Shown: positions 34,795 through 48,405 of the stretch, piece by piece | How the letters are laid out: each line of letters starts with the position of its first letter | Numbering within the stretch: the first letter of the stretch is position 1 | Assembly: GCA_037043015.1 (NCBI GenBank) | Contig: CM073322.1 | Span: 14,023,601-14,087,600 of the forward strand | Length of the DNA stretch: 64,000 nt | Direction of reading: 5' to 3' | Origin: Bryum argenteum | Lineage: Eukaryota; Streptophyta; Bryopsida; Bryales; Bryaceae | The notes under the pieces: model-generated | What the model was told of the DNA's origin: nothing | Database searches by the model: none | Seen by the model: only the letters and a program-made list of their open reading frames with translations | Position numbers and translations under genes: made by a program

Positions 34795-36914
34795 TCATGA
34801 AGAGCTGGCAAGAATTTCTCGAACAGAGAAATATGTGCCAATACCTCCAGCCAAAGACCCCAGGAGGATGATGAAGACAATAAAACATGACTCAAGTCTT
34901 GAGACTTGCCCTTTGTACATCCTCAAATAACAGATGCAAGGGACATGCATGGACACAGCCACACTGAGGAACGAGCCGATAAAGGCCATGAGCAGGCCGA
35001 AGAAGGGGACAGTCAAGGCCACTATGACGGTGCTCGCCACTAGGCCCGTCCGCAGAAGAGTACCTCCGAATACATGCCCCTTTCTGGAGGTTTGTGGCAG
35101 AAACTCCTCCAGTGCCAATGCCAGCGGCATCAGCGTGAGAGCATACTTCGCGAATGGGCTGATGAGTGTCACCCATATCGCCACCATCGAAGCCGGAAGC
35201 TCGCGCGGTAGATTTAATGTGATTTGCGACTGCAGCTCGTCACCGTACATGGCGTACCCCATGATCGCTATCCCTCCGTACATGAATGTGCATAGCACAA
35301 AGCAGATGATCAAAACCTGCACACAATGTTGAAACCATAAGTATCGAGTATAAGCACAACCTTGATAGGTCAAGGGTTAGATATCTCTATCTTGACATTT
35401 ATGACATATGTAATGGATTGTTGATGGGAGAGCTTGCAAGATTCTCCACCAGTGATAGAAAAGAGAGAAGGTGAAGAAAGCTTACAGAGGAGAATTGTGA
35501 GCGGTCATGCATGGAGCTATAGACGGTGGGGAAGACGGAGTGGCCACAGTAGCAGAAAGAGAAGAGGCCGATGGCGAGGGGCAACCCCTGCAAGTGCACG
35601 AGAGAGCCGCGGTGATGGAAACCCACGCCGTCCACGACGCCCACCCAGCCCACAGCGAGCACCACAGCCAGCGACGCGAACACGCCGCCTGCCGACAGGT
35701 ACGACAGCAAGCGGAGCTCTCGAAGCCACACCGTGGGCAACATACACAGCGCTGCGCACACCACGAACACCTGCTCAGGCCCGTACACGGCGCCCCCGAT
35801 GCTCACGCTCGTGCTCGGGAACAGCTGCGCTAGATTGTCGCCTTCCAGGATCAGAAACTCGATCGACACTGCGTACAGCTCCAGGTACAGCATGATGCTG
35901 ATGATCCACCGCCCCCTCCTCCCGAACGCCGCCTCTCCGATGTCTGGGTAGCTGCTTATGTATGCACTCGAGTCCAAGCACCGCCGTAGCAGAATGCCCG
36001 TGTAGCACATCACCATTGCGAACATCACCAGGAAGCATAGTCCTAGCCACCCCCCGTTCGCTGCTGCAAATGGCGTTGACAGTATCCCCACGCCTGCACC
36101 AACCGATTTGTCAATGACCAGTCCATATCCTGGCATCTATTCGTCGGACGGAGCTACGACCTTTGTTACAAGGTTCCATGAAGTGGGTGTTTGAGCTGCT
36201 ATCGTGACAGTTTAAAGTCGAAACTATACTCAGAGGATATCAACTTCAGGAGCAGTTGTGCAATCTCTGTTTCTATGCACATTTTATGTAGTGAAATACA
36301 GCGTCTCACCCTAAAAGAAATTCACACAAGGAGGGATTGGCTCGTCATTGTACTAATACAACTAATACAAGCATGTGAGTGATGGAAAGAGTATCTCCGA
36401 CGACAAGGTGCAAACTCTTAGCTCACACAATCAACTCTGTTCATAGAAGAAAATTAAATAAAAGCACGGAGGAAGTAAAAGAAGGAAAGGAGGGTGAACC
36501 TGCGAGGATGTTCATGCCATTGAAGAGGGACTGAAGAAAAGAGCTGCCCTGCACATGCTCCTCGTCTTCGTGAAGCTCGAGTTCTTTCGGTTGCGATTCA
36601 AGGTCTGCAGCTTTCTCCTCAGGAAGCAGTGGCGTCTTGAGATCCGCTTCGGCCCTGTCCACTGCAGCAGCGAATTGCTCGCTCAAGCTCGGTTCCAGGC
36701 CCGTGTTGAAGCTGTCGGCTCGCAGGGAGCGGCTGCGGCGGGACAGAGAACGCGAGTACACTTCCATGGAGCGTTCATAGCTCCGCGGCCAGTGCGGCGA
36801 AGCCGACGACGACGACTCCAAAGCAGCAGCATTCGGTGCAGCACAGGCGATGGCGCGAGGAGCTGATCGTTGACGACCACCTCCATCCTGCTTGTCCCCA
36901 TTCTCTTGCCCCAT
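34795..36914 (-). CDS. Vacuolar amino acid transporter, AVT1 type (AAAP family)
   Basis: Three exons, complement(join(34795..35316, 35486..36093, 36500..36914)), total 1,545 nt and give 514 aa with canonical GT-AG introns. Residues 1 to about 125 are hydrophilic (Ser/Arg-rich, then acidic), as in AVT1 proteins. The transport domain starts with LFNGMNILAGVGILSTPFA and continues with SSYPDIGEAAFG, YLELYAVSIEFLILEGDN, LPTVWLRELRLLSYLSAGG, FCYCGHSVFPTVYSSM, YGGIAIMGYAMYGD and SPFAKYALTLMPLALALEE, the hallmark blocks of plant AVT1-like carriers. The family has about eleven membrane spans and moves neutral amino acids across the tonoplast. Length and motifs look intact. The exact substrate cannot be read from sequence. 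Confidence 0.93.
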
Positions 36915-37700
36915 CGCTTAAAAACTTGCTGTATATAATCGTATCAGCCAGCACCAACTAGAATTCTATCGCAAACATCTTCATCCTAACCTCCTACTAA
37001 CCTCCCCTGCACCCACCAATTCGACATAACTCTCAGTATCCTCAAACCCTCCCTTGACAGTCCAAGCCATGCCCAGGACCATACAACGAAACATGAGCCT
37101 CGGAAAACAGAGAGGGAGAATCAAAAGCTCATCGATTCGATCGCGGCCAAAACAGACAAGCTTCCGTGCTCAGACAAATCTCTTCATCATTCTCTCACCG
37201 CACAAACGCTCGCGAAAAAATAGAAAGATCGTGCACCGATCACAACCAGCCTGCCATTCACGAAGTGCCGAGTAAGGCAAGAGGAGGCAGTACCAAGTGT
37301 GATGCATTGCCTCTGCAAGTCCGCCGTTGTTGTGAATTTAAACTGGGTCATGGCAAAAGCAAGCACATGGGGTAAAGTAGTAACAGGCAGCAGCAGCCAG
37401 CCGCCATGGAGCTGAGTTTGCTTTGCTACGATGCAACTGTAGAGTAGTAGTTTGGTCGAGAAAAAGAGATTCCTTCATTGTTGTCCTGCGCACATGTGTC
37501 CCGCGCACTAACCTTGTTGGCACCGCTTTTTCGTGGAGATAATATTACTTTTGGACAACATGATACGGTCAATCCATGTTTTGGGAATCATCTTACATGT
37601 TTTGGGAATCCTTAGTTGTGGCATCATTATGAGTTGGATTGGTTCAATCAATTTTTTATACAATCAGCTTTTTTTTCACATGTTGATAGTAAAGGATTCG
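36915..37700. other. Upstream region of the AVT1-like gene
   Basis: This is the likely 5' leader and promoter of the transporter gene. I could not identify a convincing TATA box or transcription start, and the open frames on both strands have no coding character. Confidence 0.35.
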
Positions 37701-37701
37701 T

Positions 37702-37865
37702 GGTATATTACAAGATTCTTATCACTCCTATTATTAGTACAAATATAGTTTCGTTTGAGGAGAGGAGGTTTTACACACCCATTGGTATATTACAAGATTC
37801 TTATCACTCCTATTATTAGTACAAATATAGTTTCGTTTGAGGAGAGGAGGTTGTATACACCCACG
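37702..37865. repeat. Two-copy 82-bp tandem repeat
   Basis: The unit beginning GGTATATTACAAGATTCTTA recurs at 37702 and 37784, nearly identical to the end of the second unit. This points to a recent local duplication. Confidence 0.9.
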
Positions 37866-40800
37866 TAGAGGGGTAGTGATGACTATACCAGTTAGTATTC
37901 AATATATGATCCCATGTACAATACCTTGGCGTAACAATCAATGAGGTATGCCACGAGACTCTTCTGAAGGGTTGAGTAAATTAGAATCTTTGAGTGCGTT
38001 GATGTGGCAAAGCTTGAAACAATCGCATGGTAAAGGAGTGGTAGCACAACGGGCGCGTAAGGGGACTCGTTGAGAGGACGCAAACTCCGACCCTACGACT
38101 CTAGCAGAGGCGCCTTGGCGCCACCTTGGTTCTACTGATTCGCGACATTTTTCCATCCGACATCTTCATATGATGTATAGCATGAGTGGGGTATTCATAA
38201 CGATGTTGGTTTAACTTCTTCATGTGGTTCGCAATATGGGTGCATTACTAAAGTTGTTGGAAAAGTAAAGGTGGCCCCATAGGGCGATGTAGTTACTCAG
38301 TACTCCATGGAGTATACCAATGACTAAATCTGGTGTACCCATGTAGTGTACTGAGCCACGTTTCCTACTAGTGTACAGAAGTTAATTTGCAAAGGAAAAA
38401 GGTGTCTATGTGGCGACAAGAAAGGAGAAAGGACTACAAAGTCTTACTACTTGAAGTAGAGTATTTTGAGAAGTTCACTGCTAGGGTTTTTAGGCTTTAT
38501 CAAACTTTAGATCAATTAAATTAGGGCTCATAGGTCAGAAAAAGGCGTGGTAAGGTTATTGATTTTAAAACTTCATCCAAGCTACAACATTGAGATTAAA
38601 AATTCAACAAGACAACACAAGATTAAAAATTAGAAAATAAAATAAAATAAAAGTAAGTGGTTGTAAGAAAACAATGGGTTCAATACCTATATTTACAAAT
38701 TTTTTAGAACTTGATGCCCAACTTTTTTGAGTTCCGACTCTCACTTCAGTGCTTTAGAACACCAATGCGCTACTCCGCACCAACGCTTTGCACTTCTCCA
38801 CTCCAATTCTCACGTGATAGTTTCATTAGAATATTAACCCAAAAATTGCATGGGCATAAATTTGTACCATGAGGGTTTGCTTGGACTCGCTAGAGTGTAT
38901 CCTCATGATAAGGCACTTAACAAAAATAAATTAGTGAAAATAGCAACCAAACGTTAAAGACTAAGTTCCGCAGTAAAGAAGTAAGCAAAGCAACACTTTG
39001 CCTTGGTTATGAGATTTTATTAACTTGGTTTCAACACCTTTCTAAATAGAAATTAAATATCGAAATAAAAATAGTGAAGGAAATACCCAGTGAGGAAGAG
39101 CAAAATTGAAGATCTTGGAAAAGTAGGACCACACACTTGGGGTTAGACTCTATGTTCAATCTTCATATATTTATAGTTCTAAATTGTTCAACTGTCGAGA
39201 CTCTTAAAGTGTATAATCTAACCTATGAAGGACTAAAAGACTATGTCAATGGATTGGAGATTTGAAGTGTTGACATGCCTAGAATTGGAGCTTTTAACTT
39301 ATTCTATCTCAACCATACAATCTTCTGATAGATTTATTTTAGGTCATGTGGGTCAAATTTTGAGTCACAAGACCTCATAGATTGCAAGATTGTAACAGGT
39401 TAGTATTCCAAAAAAATTCCAAAATTTCATCATTTTTACTTTAAGGTGGAAAGGCTACTAATATTCCTATTGCAATGAAAATATCACCAACTAGAGAAAT
39501 GTTCACCTTTGCCTCAATGACACCTTTGCCCAAAAAAATTCATCAACAAGTTTCTTTGCTTAAATAATTGCCTTACAATGGTGAAAACTGCCTTGAAATC
39601 TTCAAAGGAAAAAAGGTCCAAAAATAGACCCCTTGCATTGAAATGTATGACCTATCTTCCTCACAACAAGGATGGAATTTAAAGTTGTTATCACTATGAA
39701 TAAACTCAAATTAGAATCCAACACAACGAACAAAATTGAAAGCCAATGGTGGATGATGGATAGACTACTTCTCAAAAACCATGTACTTTTTTAAAAAATT
39801 CTTCATAAATGTTTTATTGAAAATCCAATACTTAAATTCAATTAAAAATCCTTCCAACCTCAAAGTTGCTCGAATTCATTTTAAGATCATACTTACCTAA
39901 AAAAAATCATGAAAAACTAGATTGGATTTCACATAATTGGCTTTGAATGATAAAACATGCCCCATGTTTGAAAACCCAAAAACAAGAGTTGCCTTCACTG
40001 AAAACTTGCCATAAATTCATACGCTCTTGTTTTGAGTTTGCAATTTTTACCACACAAACTAGACTTGATTTAGGGACCTAACCCAAGTGATTTCATCCAA
40101 TACGGATCACGAAGAGAGATAATGACTCCTCAAAGTAACTGCCTTTCATCCAAAATGACGTTTTTCTACATTTGGCGTGTATAAGGGTTAAAACCATAGG
40201 TGAAGATTACATATGACTTTTTTGTAGATCATGGGAGCTATTCAACCCCGACAACCCTCGGTATGTTTAGGGAATGATACGCAACCTAGTTTTTAATGTA
40301 TTGGATTAAATTGCCAAGAGGTAATGCGGGGCTGCAGACCCCATTTTTGAATTCAAAAGCATCAAAAATGGCCTTGGGGGGTTTCTACGGATTCTAGGGT
40401 GCCTCCTTGGTAGCTACCACGAACCAGGAAGATAGTCGATGTCACCGATGAGTCCCTTAGGGCCCTTGTTACTCCTTGAAGGAGTAAGTTGGATGTTTTC
40501 AAAATTGACAAGCTCATGGAGGCCAAGGGTTTTTAAGCGATCTTAGTAAGGTAGAAGGACCTATAACGACCACTTAAGGTTTTAAGCATATTTTTTTGAG
40601 GCTAATAATTTGAAGAGGATTTTTCCCCTGTACAAACATAAGGTTATCGTTGAATGCAAAAAAAAATTGGAATTTTATTCCCAATATTGAAATAGTTACA
40701 AATTTTTGAAGTGAAAAGTTGAAAACCACCCATAACTAATATGTAAAGTCTCTAGTAACCGATCATAGCAAGAGTGGTTTAATCATCATTCTAGTCACAC

Positions 40801-42977
40801 GTGTCAATGCACCATCAGCCGCACTATGAATTCTTATTTTGGCCGTTCAGAAAAGAAATGGCGGCAATCAGTCTCCCCGCTCGGAGAATTTGTATAACCT
40901 AAAGATCGGTTGTTGGTCCCCGGTCGGGAATGGGTCCCTCTACCTTAAAACATGATCTTAATACTTTCACTGCATCCTTTGCAGCATACTTGAAAATAGT
41001 AGCCTGTCTTCAGTTTTGGAGCAGACTTGAAAAGACTTTGTATTCTGGAGAATCATGGATTTTAGCACATGAAATGTTCATGTCTGATCGAGCCTTACAT
41101 CGTCCCGTGAGGTTTTCTTGAAAAAAATAGGGTCATTTGGTTGTCCTTTTGTCAATCAAGTGAATGTCATAATATGGATTTTGTGGAATTTACGAGCGTG
41201 TCGTTGTTATGCAGTCAAGTGTCGGTTCAAAAACTTGCGCAAATTTTAGGTTTCATTGTCATGGCAAGAAGGAGCTGATTTGAAGTAGATTGACAAAGTT
41301 AGAAGGATGCTTGGTGCAAGAACAATTGGATGAAAATGAGTGCAATTTGATCTTATTGCGGAATTTCAAAGTTAGAGATGGAGATGTTTCCAAACTTGTG
41401 CAAGTCTATGATGCTCATTCTGGGTTCATGAGAATCACAAGGTAACTGTTGATGAGTACGCACCAACTGTAGCTTTTCAAACAATACTAAGTGTTTCGTG
41501 TGAGCTTCTATGTAATGAATGTATAGATATTGAGTTCTTTCTCATACTCTTATAATATGAAGAGATTGTTCAATGCAATATTACAAACCTTCCATGAAAG
41601 GTTACATTGAATTCATATGCAATTTATATCTATAAAATCAAATACGGTGATGAAAGTTTGATCGTTGTAGATTGGTAGTAGGTTTAAATAGCCAAATAGT
41701 TTTTGGATTGATGGTTTGGTACTTGCTAAATAATGAGAGGTTGTGTTTTTTTCCCAAAAATCAATTTTTTGGGAAATAATTTCTCAACTGGTTCAACTTC
41801 TACTATTTGAAAGATTTACCATCAACCCTTGCTATTGACATATCGTATTGGAGCTTATAATTAACAAGTGAATTGCTAGGATTTTCTCTTTTTACTAAGA
41901 CTTCAAAAAGTATCATTGACATCCAACCATGGATATTTGAGATTTCATCAATAATTTCTCATTTGTACTAAATTCTTTCTGTCAAGCCGCAAAATCGCCC
42001 TCCAGGCTAATGATGTAAAGAGAGTGATACGATAAGATACGATAGTTATAGCTCATTAATGAACCGTCAGAGCATGATTAGGATTAAGCGGTCTGGACAT
42101 TCCTACGTTGTCGCGACAACCCTACCTTGATTGTCATAGGCTCATGGGTACCTTTCTGACATGGCATTTATGAGTGTGTATACGGAGGGTGGTCACTCGT
42201 AATGTCTCCTCGTAACTCTGCTCCATACAGCTGTTGCGTAAAACAATTATTACTTCCACCATAAGTAGCGAGCAAGGTCAGCGACATATCTCGGATGTAT
42301 GTGAAGGCAATGGTCAAGGCATGTTGTACAATGGTCAAAGGTGAGTAAATGGTGCGTTGTATGATGTGCAATGGCGTGGGAAGGGTAAAATCTTAAAATC
42401 CTAGAAGAGTGCACTTCCATGAATATATTGGTATTAAAATATGAATCTCAATACATATGAGTATGAATATATTTGTTAAAATAGTTCTAGATTATATAAT
42501 TATTACTACATATATAGTTTATATTGATGTTTGTGTTTTCTAACAATACTTATATTTTCTTTTTTTGCGAAGAACATAGTGTCTCATATGCTCCAAGCAT
42601 TTTCAAAATTGTATAAAAATGCACTAAGATAACCTACTTTTGAAAGGTTTTCAGTAAGAACTCCTACATTAGGACGATAAAAAGTTGTTTGATTGCTATT
42701 ATATGGTTGATAATAATAAGCACAATTACTTACTCTTATTCATTAAAAAAATATCAGAAAGCTCCAACTTAGGTAGAAAATACCATCAATTTGCTACCCA
42801 CCATATCACATCCGTTTTCTATGTAGTAAAGCACATATCAAACTCCTTGAAATGTATAGTATATCATCAATGAGAATTCCTTAGTAGACCCCTATATGTC
42901 CTTGATGTCAAAAAATGACTTTTGGGATGGAGGTTGAAACTTTGAAGAGCTATAATTTCTTCATTTGAACTCCATTT
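37866..42977. other. AT-rich intergenic DNA, old repeats
   Basis: I see no gene in this 5-kb stretch. It contains an eroded relative of the 14380-14566 element (right half, about 40280-40425, with the shared blocks AAAGCATCAAAAATGGCC and GGTAGCTACCAC). It also holds two members of a dispersed family (about 40000-40200 and 42885-42980). A perfect 14-bp palindrome TACTCCATGGAGTA lies near 38300. Confidence 0.5.
40280..40425. repeat. Eroded relative of the 14380-14566 element
   Basis: It shares the order of blocks TTGGATTAAATTGCCAA, TTCAAAAGCATCAAAAATGG and CCTTGGTAGCTACCAC with the right two-thirds of the element at 14380-14566. The left inverted end is not recognisable here. Confidence 0.55.
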
Positions 42978-45055
42978 TTGACAAGTATACTTGGACTGGG
43001 TCTCAAAGCAAATCTAAGTAATATTACTAGAGACACATTATTACAAAACGAGCATTAGAAGTGTTTAGGATAAAATCCGGCTACAAACATTGTTGAACTT
43101 CATCAAAGAAAACATTCTTGGATAAAAATAAAAGTATGAAAAATCATTCTCATTTCACATAATATGACTGCAATGGTAAAATATCATAATTTGTATATTC
43201 CTACTTGCTTATTATTTACAGAATGTAAATGAAAATTATTTCACAAGTTCAATGCAATTACTATGTCAAACAATTATTTTCATTCACACAAATCAACAAC
43301 TTATGGCCACTTCACACAAGGGACCAAACCATTGATGGCCCAATTCATGGTGAAATCCTCTCTTGTGAATGGACTACTTCTTAAATTTGGCCCAAAGGGC
43401 TTTACATGGGGGAGTGCAGGCCAATTTTCTCAAAACTATATTGTAATGGGTGGGGGTGGGTGACAAGTATGACACAACCCACACTGCAAAATTTAGGAGA
43501 GACAAGAACGGAAGGCCAACTTATGGCCAAGTGGCGGTCACTTGATTTCATTGCAAATTTATTGTTCCACTAAATTATTCAATTGTGAACAAATCAAAAG
43601 CATGGAATGTAGCTAATAATACCCCATGGCCTTATTTTCCTTTTTACAATCTGGGCCCAGGAGCTTTACACATGAGGGAATTGGCCCCCCACCTTACTAT
43701 TTACTTATTGTATTCGCCAACGAGATCATCGAGCCAATTAAGCTCAAAATAAGAGTGAATTGGCTTGGCCTCCATTCCCCATGCAAGGCATCCCTTAGCT
43801 CTTCAACATTTCCAACGTGGTTGAGTTCCTAAATAGTCAAGTGTGGAACTACAGTAGGTGAAACTCTGAGAGAGAATAAAACCCTTAAAATTGAAATTTA
43901 TCTTATGATAGCATACACTTTACACCCTTTATTCTCACACTTTGGGCACCCAAAGTACACGCGATAATAAAGAGGTTAGTAGTGTTAGATTTTGTATGTA
44001 AATATAGAGTATCCGTTTGTAATGTGATATTATGGAGATGAGATGTCATGTAACCATTCTAGAAAATACTATGCATACTTGTCTTATCAATGCACAATGG
44101 TATCCTTAGCACCCCTAAGTGCTCCCCGACTTCTATGAAAAGGGTGCTTCTCGCGTTCTTGCTTCAAAAATGTAGATTTCTTGGTTTGCATGTACTTATT
44201 GATTACAAGCTACATTTGATTATTATTGCTTGTTATGAGACTGTTCGGTTGCTTTGAGACAGTAGTGACAAGGTGTCAAGGTTTAAATTTTGATTTTAAG
44301 GTAGAGTATAGCTACACACGTACAATGTCTATGTCATTCTGTCTTATTCCATCCGCACAATGGAAGTTATGTTTGCAACTTTCAGTTTTTCATTTGCAGC
44401 ACGACTACGCATCTACACGACTACTTAGTTTGATACCCTCATGACCGAGTTTGAAACACGATTCATTTAATTTCATATATCATTGAGTTGTAGATTACTC
44501 TTGCTATTTATTATCTCCACGGTGCTCTCTAATAATGATGTTCAGTAATGGGACACGTTACAAACGCTCACTTCTTCCTTTTTCTAAAATGTCACAATCT
44601 TAACCACGTAAACTGTGACATAAGGGGGTGATTGTGATAATTAGGGAGATATTTTGAACGTTGCACATTTGTTTCCTTGGCTTTCATGATAATAAAGAGG
44701 TGAGATCTAAAAGAAAGTGATAATAAAGGGTGCACAGTGTAGAAAGAAGAGAAACCGAAAAGAAAAAAGAAAATAGAATGAAAGAAGAAATGAAGTAGAT
44801 AAAGAGAGGGTGATGACATTATTGTAAGTCCTAGCCCTTAACACTTTTTTTGTCGTTTTGAATGGCAAATGGAAACCTTGAGGGTTGTATTTATTCTAGT
44901 TTTGGATGTGATTTGTTAAATTGGATTCTCTATCAAGATTAGTTATTGATAAATTTTTTTTTAGTTTAATGTAGGTTTGTATGAGGTTATGGCATGCATT
45001 CTTTAGTAGGAAGTAAGATTTTGGCTTATGGAAAATATATAGCATGTTTTATGAT
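42978..45055. repeat. Segmental duplication, copy A (~2.1 kb)
   Basis: It runs parallel to 45085-48405 with conserved order of many blocks, for example TTGTATATTCCTACTTGCTT, GACAAACTATT-type spacers, CCAACGTGGTTGAGTTCCTA and GGTTTGCATGTACTTATTGA. No coding sequence is evident. This copy lacks the MITE at 46167-46382 and has only about two of the short units that form the minisatellite in copy B. Confidence 0.8.
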
Positions 45056-46166
45056 TGCAAGGTTATTTTTTGAATCAATTGTTTTTGACAAATACACTTG
45101 GGTTGGGTCTCAAAGCCAATCTAAGTTATATTACTAGAGACACATCACCATAGAACCAATTTCAGAAGTGTTTAGGATAAAATTATCCAACTAGAAGATT
45201 GTTGAACTTCATTAGAGGAATTATACTTGGATAAAAAAAAGTATGAAAAATCATTATTATTTTACATAATATGGCTGTAAATGTTATAATGCTACAATAT
45301 TGTATATTCCTACTTGCTTATCATCGACAAAATTGCAAATGGAAATTATTTCACAAGTTCAATGCAAACACTATGTCAAACAATTATTCTCATTCACACC
45401 AATCAACAACTGAGGGCCACTTAACACAAGGGGCCATTCACTGATGTGGCCAATTCATAGCAAAATCCTCTCTTGTGACTGGTCTACTTCTTGAAATTGG
45501 CCCAAATGGCTTTACATGGGGAAGTGAAGGCCAATTTTCTAAAATTATATTATGATGGGTTGGGGGGGGGGGCAAGTTATGACACAACTCGCACTCCAAA
45601 AGTTGGAAGATACAAGAATAGGAGGCCAATTTATAGCCTAGAGGCCATCATGGTTTCATTACAAATTTATTGTTCCACATAATTATTCAATTGTGAACAA
45701 ATCAAAAGCATAAAGTGTAGCAAATAAAACGAACTTGCTCCATGACCTTAGCTTCCTTTTTACAAATTGACCCCAAGGGCTTTACACATGAGGGAATTGG
45801 CCCTCACCTTATTGTTTGTTTATTGTATTCTCCAATCGGTTCATTGAGCTCAAGATGTGAGAAAATTGGCTTCAAGATTTATTGGCTTCCACTCCCCATG
45901 TAAAGGGGCACCCCTTATGGAGTGCTACGAGTGTTTCACGGAGCCGCCACAAGCCAATGAGATATTTTCTTCAAAATCGATTTGATCGTTTATGATAATT
46001 TTGAATTCAAAAATGAGACCTACTGCTCCACATTAATCTAGAAACCTACTCCTTGGCCTATACATTAAAATCTAGGGTGCTCTTTACTCCTCCCCCTCCC
46101 TTAGCACTTTAACATTCATTTCCAACGTGGTTGAGTTCCTAAATAGTCAAGTGTGGAACTACAATA

Positions 46167-46382
46167 CACTAAATTTGATAATTAGTGTTAGATACACTAA
46201 TTAACATAAACATGTAATAAGTTTTTACTGTTGTTCAATAATTTTACCCACTATATTGGCCAAGATGGGGGTCTTTATATAGTATCACAATCAATGCTCT
46301 TGGTAAATTTTTTAAACAAAAGTAAAAACTTATAGCATTTTAAAATCTTATAATAATCTAACACTAATTATCAAATTTAGTG
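46167..46382. mobile_element. Stowaway-like MITE with TA duplication and paralogous empty site
   Basis: The ends CACTAAATTTGATAATTAGT and its exact complement form an inverted repeat of about 25 bases, flanked by TA at 46165-46166 and 46383-46384. Copy A has GGAACTACAGTAGGTGAAAC at the corresponding place (near 43848), with a single TA and no insert. This is a clean empty site. The 216-bp element has no coding sequence. Confidence 0.85.
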
Positions 46383-47242
46383 TAGCTGAAACAAAACCCA
46401 CAAAGTAAGTAAAAAAGAGCCGTATATGGTAGAATTTATTTTATGCAGGAAGGATACAATAATTTAAACTCCATTCAAGGGGGGGAGTGATTGATTGGAC
46501 TGAGGTGGGTCAAGCCCAATGATGGCACCAGCATCATAGCCCCTGCTGCATCTCTTTACACGAATTCCTGCATTTTTTTCACACTCAATGGATTATTAAT
46601 CAATTCCTTTGTTTTTTTACCCCCGGTGACTAATTATGCTTTTTTATTTATCCGGTCTTCATATAAAAATCCGGTCCACCCAGCCCAACATAGCCAGACA
46701 ACAGCCACGGTGGCAGCCTGTTTTTGTTCTATTCGCTCCTACGTGGCACCCTACGAATGATAGCATACACTTTATCACAACATGGGGTACCCAAAGTGCA
46801 TGTGATAATAAAGGGGTAAGTAGTGTTAGCTTTTGTTTGTGATGATAGAGAATCGGTTTAGAATGTGATATTATGGAGGTGAGAGATATCGATGACATTC
46901 TAGAAAAATATATTATTGTGTACGTGTTTTATCAATGTACCATGGTATCCTCCAGACCTCTAAGTGTTTCATGGCTTTTGTGAAAGGGGTGTTTTTGGCG
47001 TTCTTGCTTAGATTTCTTGGTTTGCATGTACTTATTGATTACAAGGTATGGTTGATCATTATTGCGTGAGATGAGACTTGTCGGTCGCTATGAACCAGTC
47101 GTGACAAGATTTAATGTCTAAATTTTCATTTTAAGGTAGAGTATAGCTACACATGTACGAATGTCTGTATTTTGTCTTACGCCATCTGCACGATGGAGGT
47201 TCGGTTTGCAACTTCCAGTTTTTAAATTGCAACACTATGGCG

Positions 47243-47560
47243 TACAGGTATCACATCTGCACAACTACCCATCTGCACGACTACTCCAGGTATCGCATCT
47301 GCACAACTACCCATCTGCACGATTACTCCATGTATTTCATCTGCATGACTTCCCATCTGCACGACTACTCCACGTATCGCATCTGCACGACTAATCCACG
47401 TATCGCATCTGCACGACTAATCCACGTATCGCATCTGTCCGACTACTCCACGTATCGCATCTGCACGACTACTCCACGTCTCACATCTGCACGACTACTC
47501 CACGTATCGCATCTGCACGACAACCCATATGCATGACTACTCATTCGCACGACTACCCAT
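47243..47560. repeat. 26-bp minisatellite
   Basis: About ten units of the type CGTATCGCATCTGCACGACT followed by ACTCCA. The short sub-unit CATCTGCACGACTAC is visible throughout and spreads further in a degenerate form to about 47,600. The 127-codon open frame over it is an artefact of the repeat. Confidence 0.9.
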
Positions 47561-47740
47561 CCACACGACTACTCATTCGCACGACTATCCATCCACACAA
47601 CTACTCAGTTTGATACCCTCATAACCGAGTTTGAAACACGATTCATTTCATTTCATATATCATTGAGTTGTAAATTACTCTTGCTATTTATTCTCTCCAC
47701 GGTGCTATCTGACAATGATGTCCAGTAATGGGACACGTTA

Positions 47741-48036
47741 CAAACGCTCACTTCTTCATTTTTCTAAAATGTCACAATCTTAACCACCGTAAACTGTGAC
47801 ATAAGGGAGGTGATTGTGATAATTAGGGAGATATTTTGAACAAACGCCCACTTCTTCCTTTTACTAAAATGTCACAATCTTAATCAAGTAACGAGTGACA
47901 TAAGGGGGGTGGTCATGATAATCAGGGAGATATTCTGAACAAACGCCCACTTCTTCCTTTTACTAAAATGTCACAAGCTTAACCAAGTAACGAGTGACAT
48001 AAGGGGGGGTGGTCGTGATAATTAGGGAGATATTTG
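47741..48036. repeat. Three ~100-bp tandem units
   Basis: Units beginning CAAACGCTCACTTCTTC or CAAACGCCCACTTCTTC start at 47741, 47841 and 47940. Each contains AAAATGTCACAATCTTAA and AATTAGGGAGATATT or close variants. Copy A has only one such unit near 44,560. Confidence 0.85.
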
Positions 48037-48405
48037 AACGGTGGGTTTCGTGATAAAAAAGAGGGTGTGAGATAAGAGAATGTCAACATAAAGGGTGCAT
48101 AGTATAGAAGGAAGAGAAATTGTCAAGAAAAAAGAAAATAGAATGATAGAAGAAATTAAGTAGATAAAGAGGAGGTGACGACATTATCGTAAGTTCTAGC
48201 CCTTAGCCTTTTTTTGTTGTTGTTTTGAATGGCAAATTGAAACTTTGAGGGTCATACTTGTTTCCATTTTCAACGTGATTTGTTAAATTGGATCCTTTAT
48301 CAAAATTAGTTTAATGTAGGTTTGTATGAAGTTATAGAATGCATTTTTTTTAGTAGGAAGTTAGATTTTGGCTTATGGAAATATATAGCATGTACTTATA
48401 AACTT

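Larger units (their letters stand above)
45085..48405. repeat. Segmental duplication, copy B (~3.3 kb)
   Basis: This is the direct tandem neighbour of copy A. It is longer because it gained a MITE (46167-46382), about 0.35 kb of unrelated sequence near 46.49-46.76 kb, an expanded minisatellite and a triplicated 100-bp unit. Substitutions and indels relative to copy A are frequent, so the duplication is not recent. No gene lies in it. Confidence 0.8.

Noticed and set aside
35434..35951. Plus-strand frames rich in Arg, Ala and His
   Set aside because: They are antisense shadows of the GC-rich transporter exon 2.
47153..47600. Frame and repeat array that might suggest a repeat protein or a CRISPR array
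   Set aside because: Units are directly adjacent without unique spacers, the frame exists only because the unit lacks stops, and the DNA is plant nuclear.
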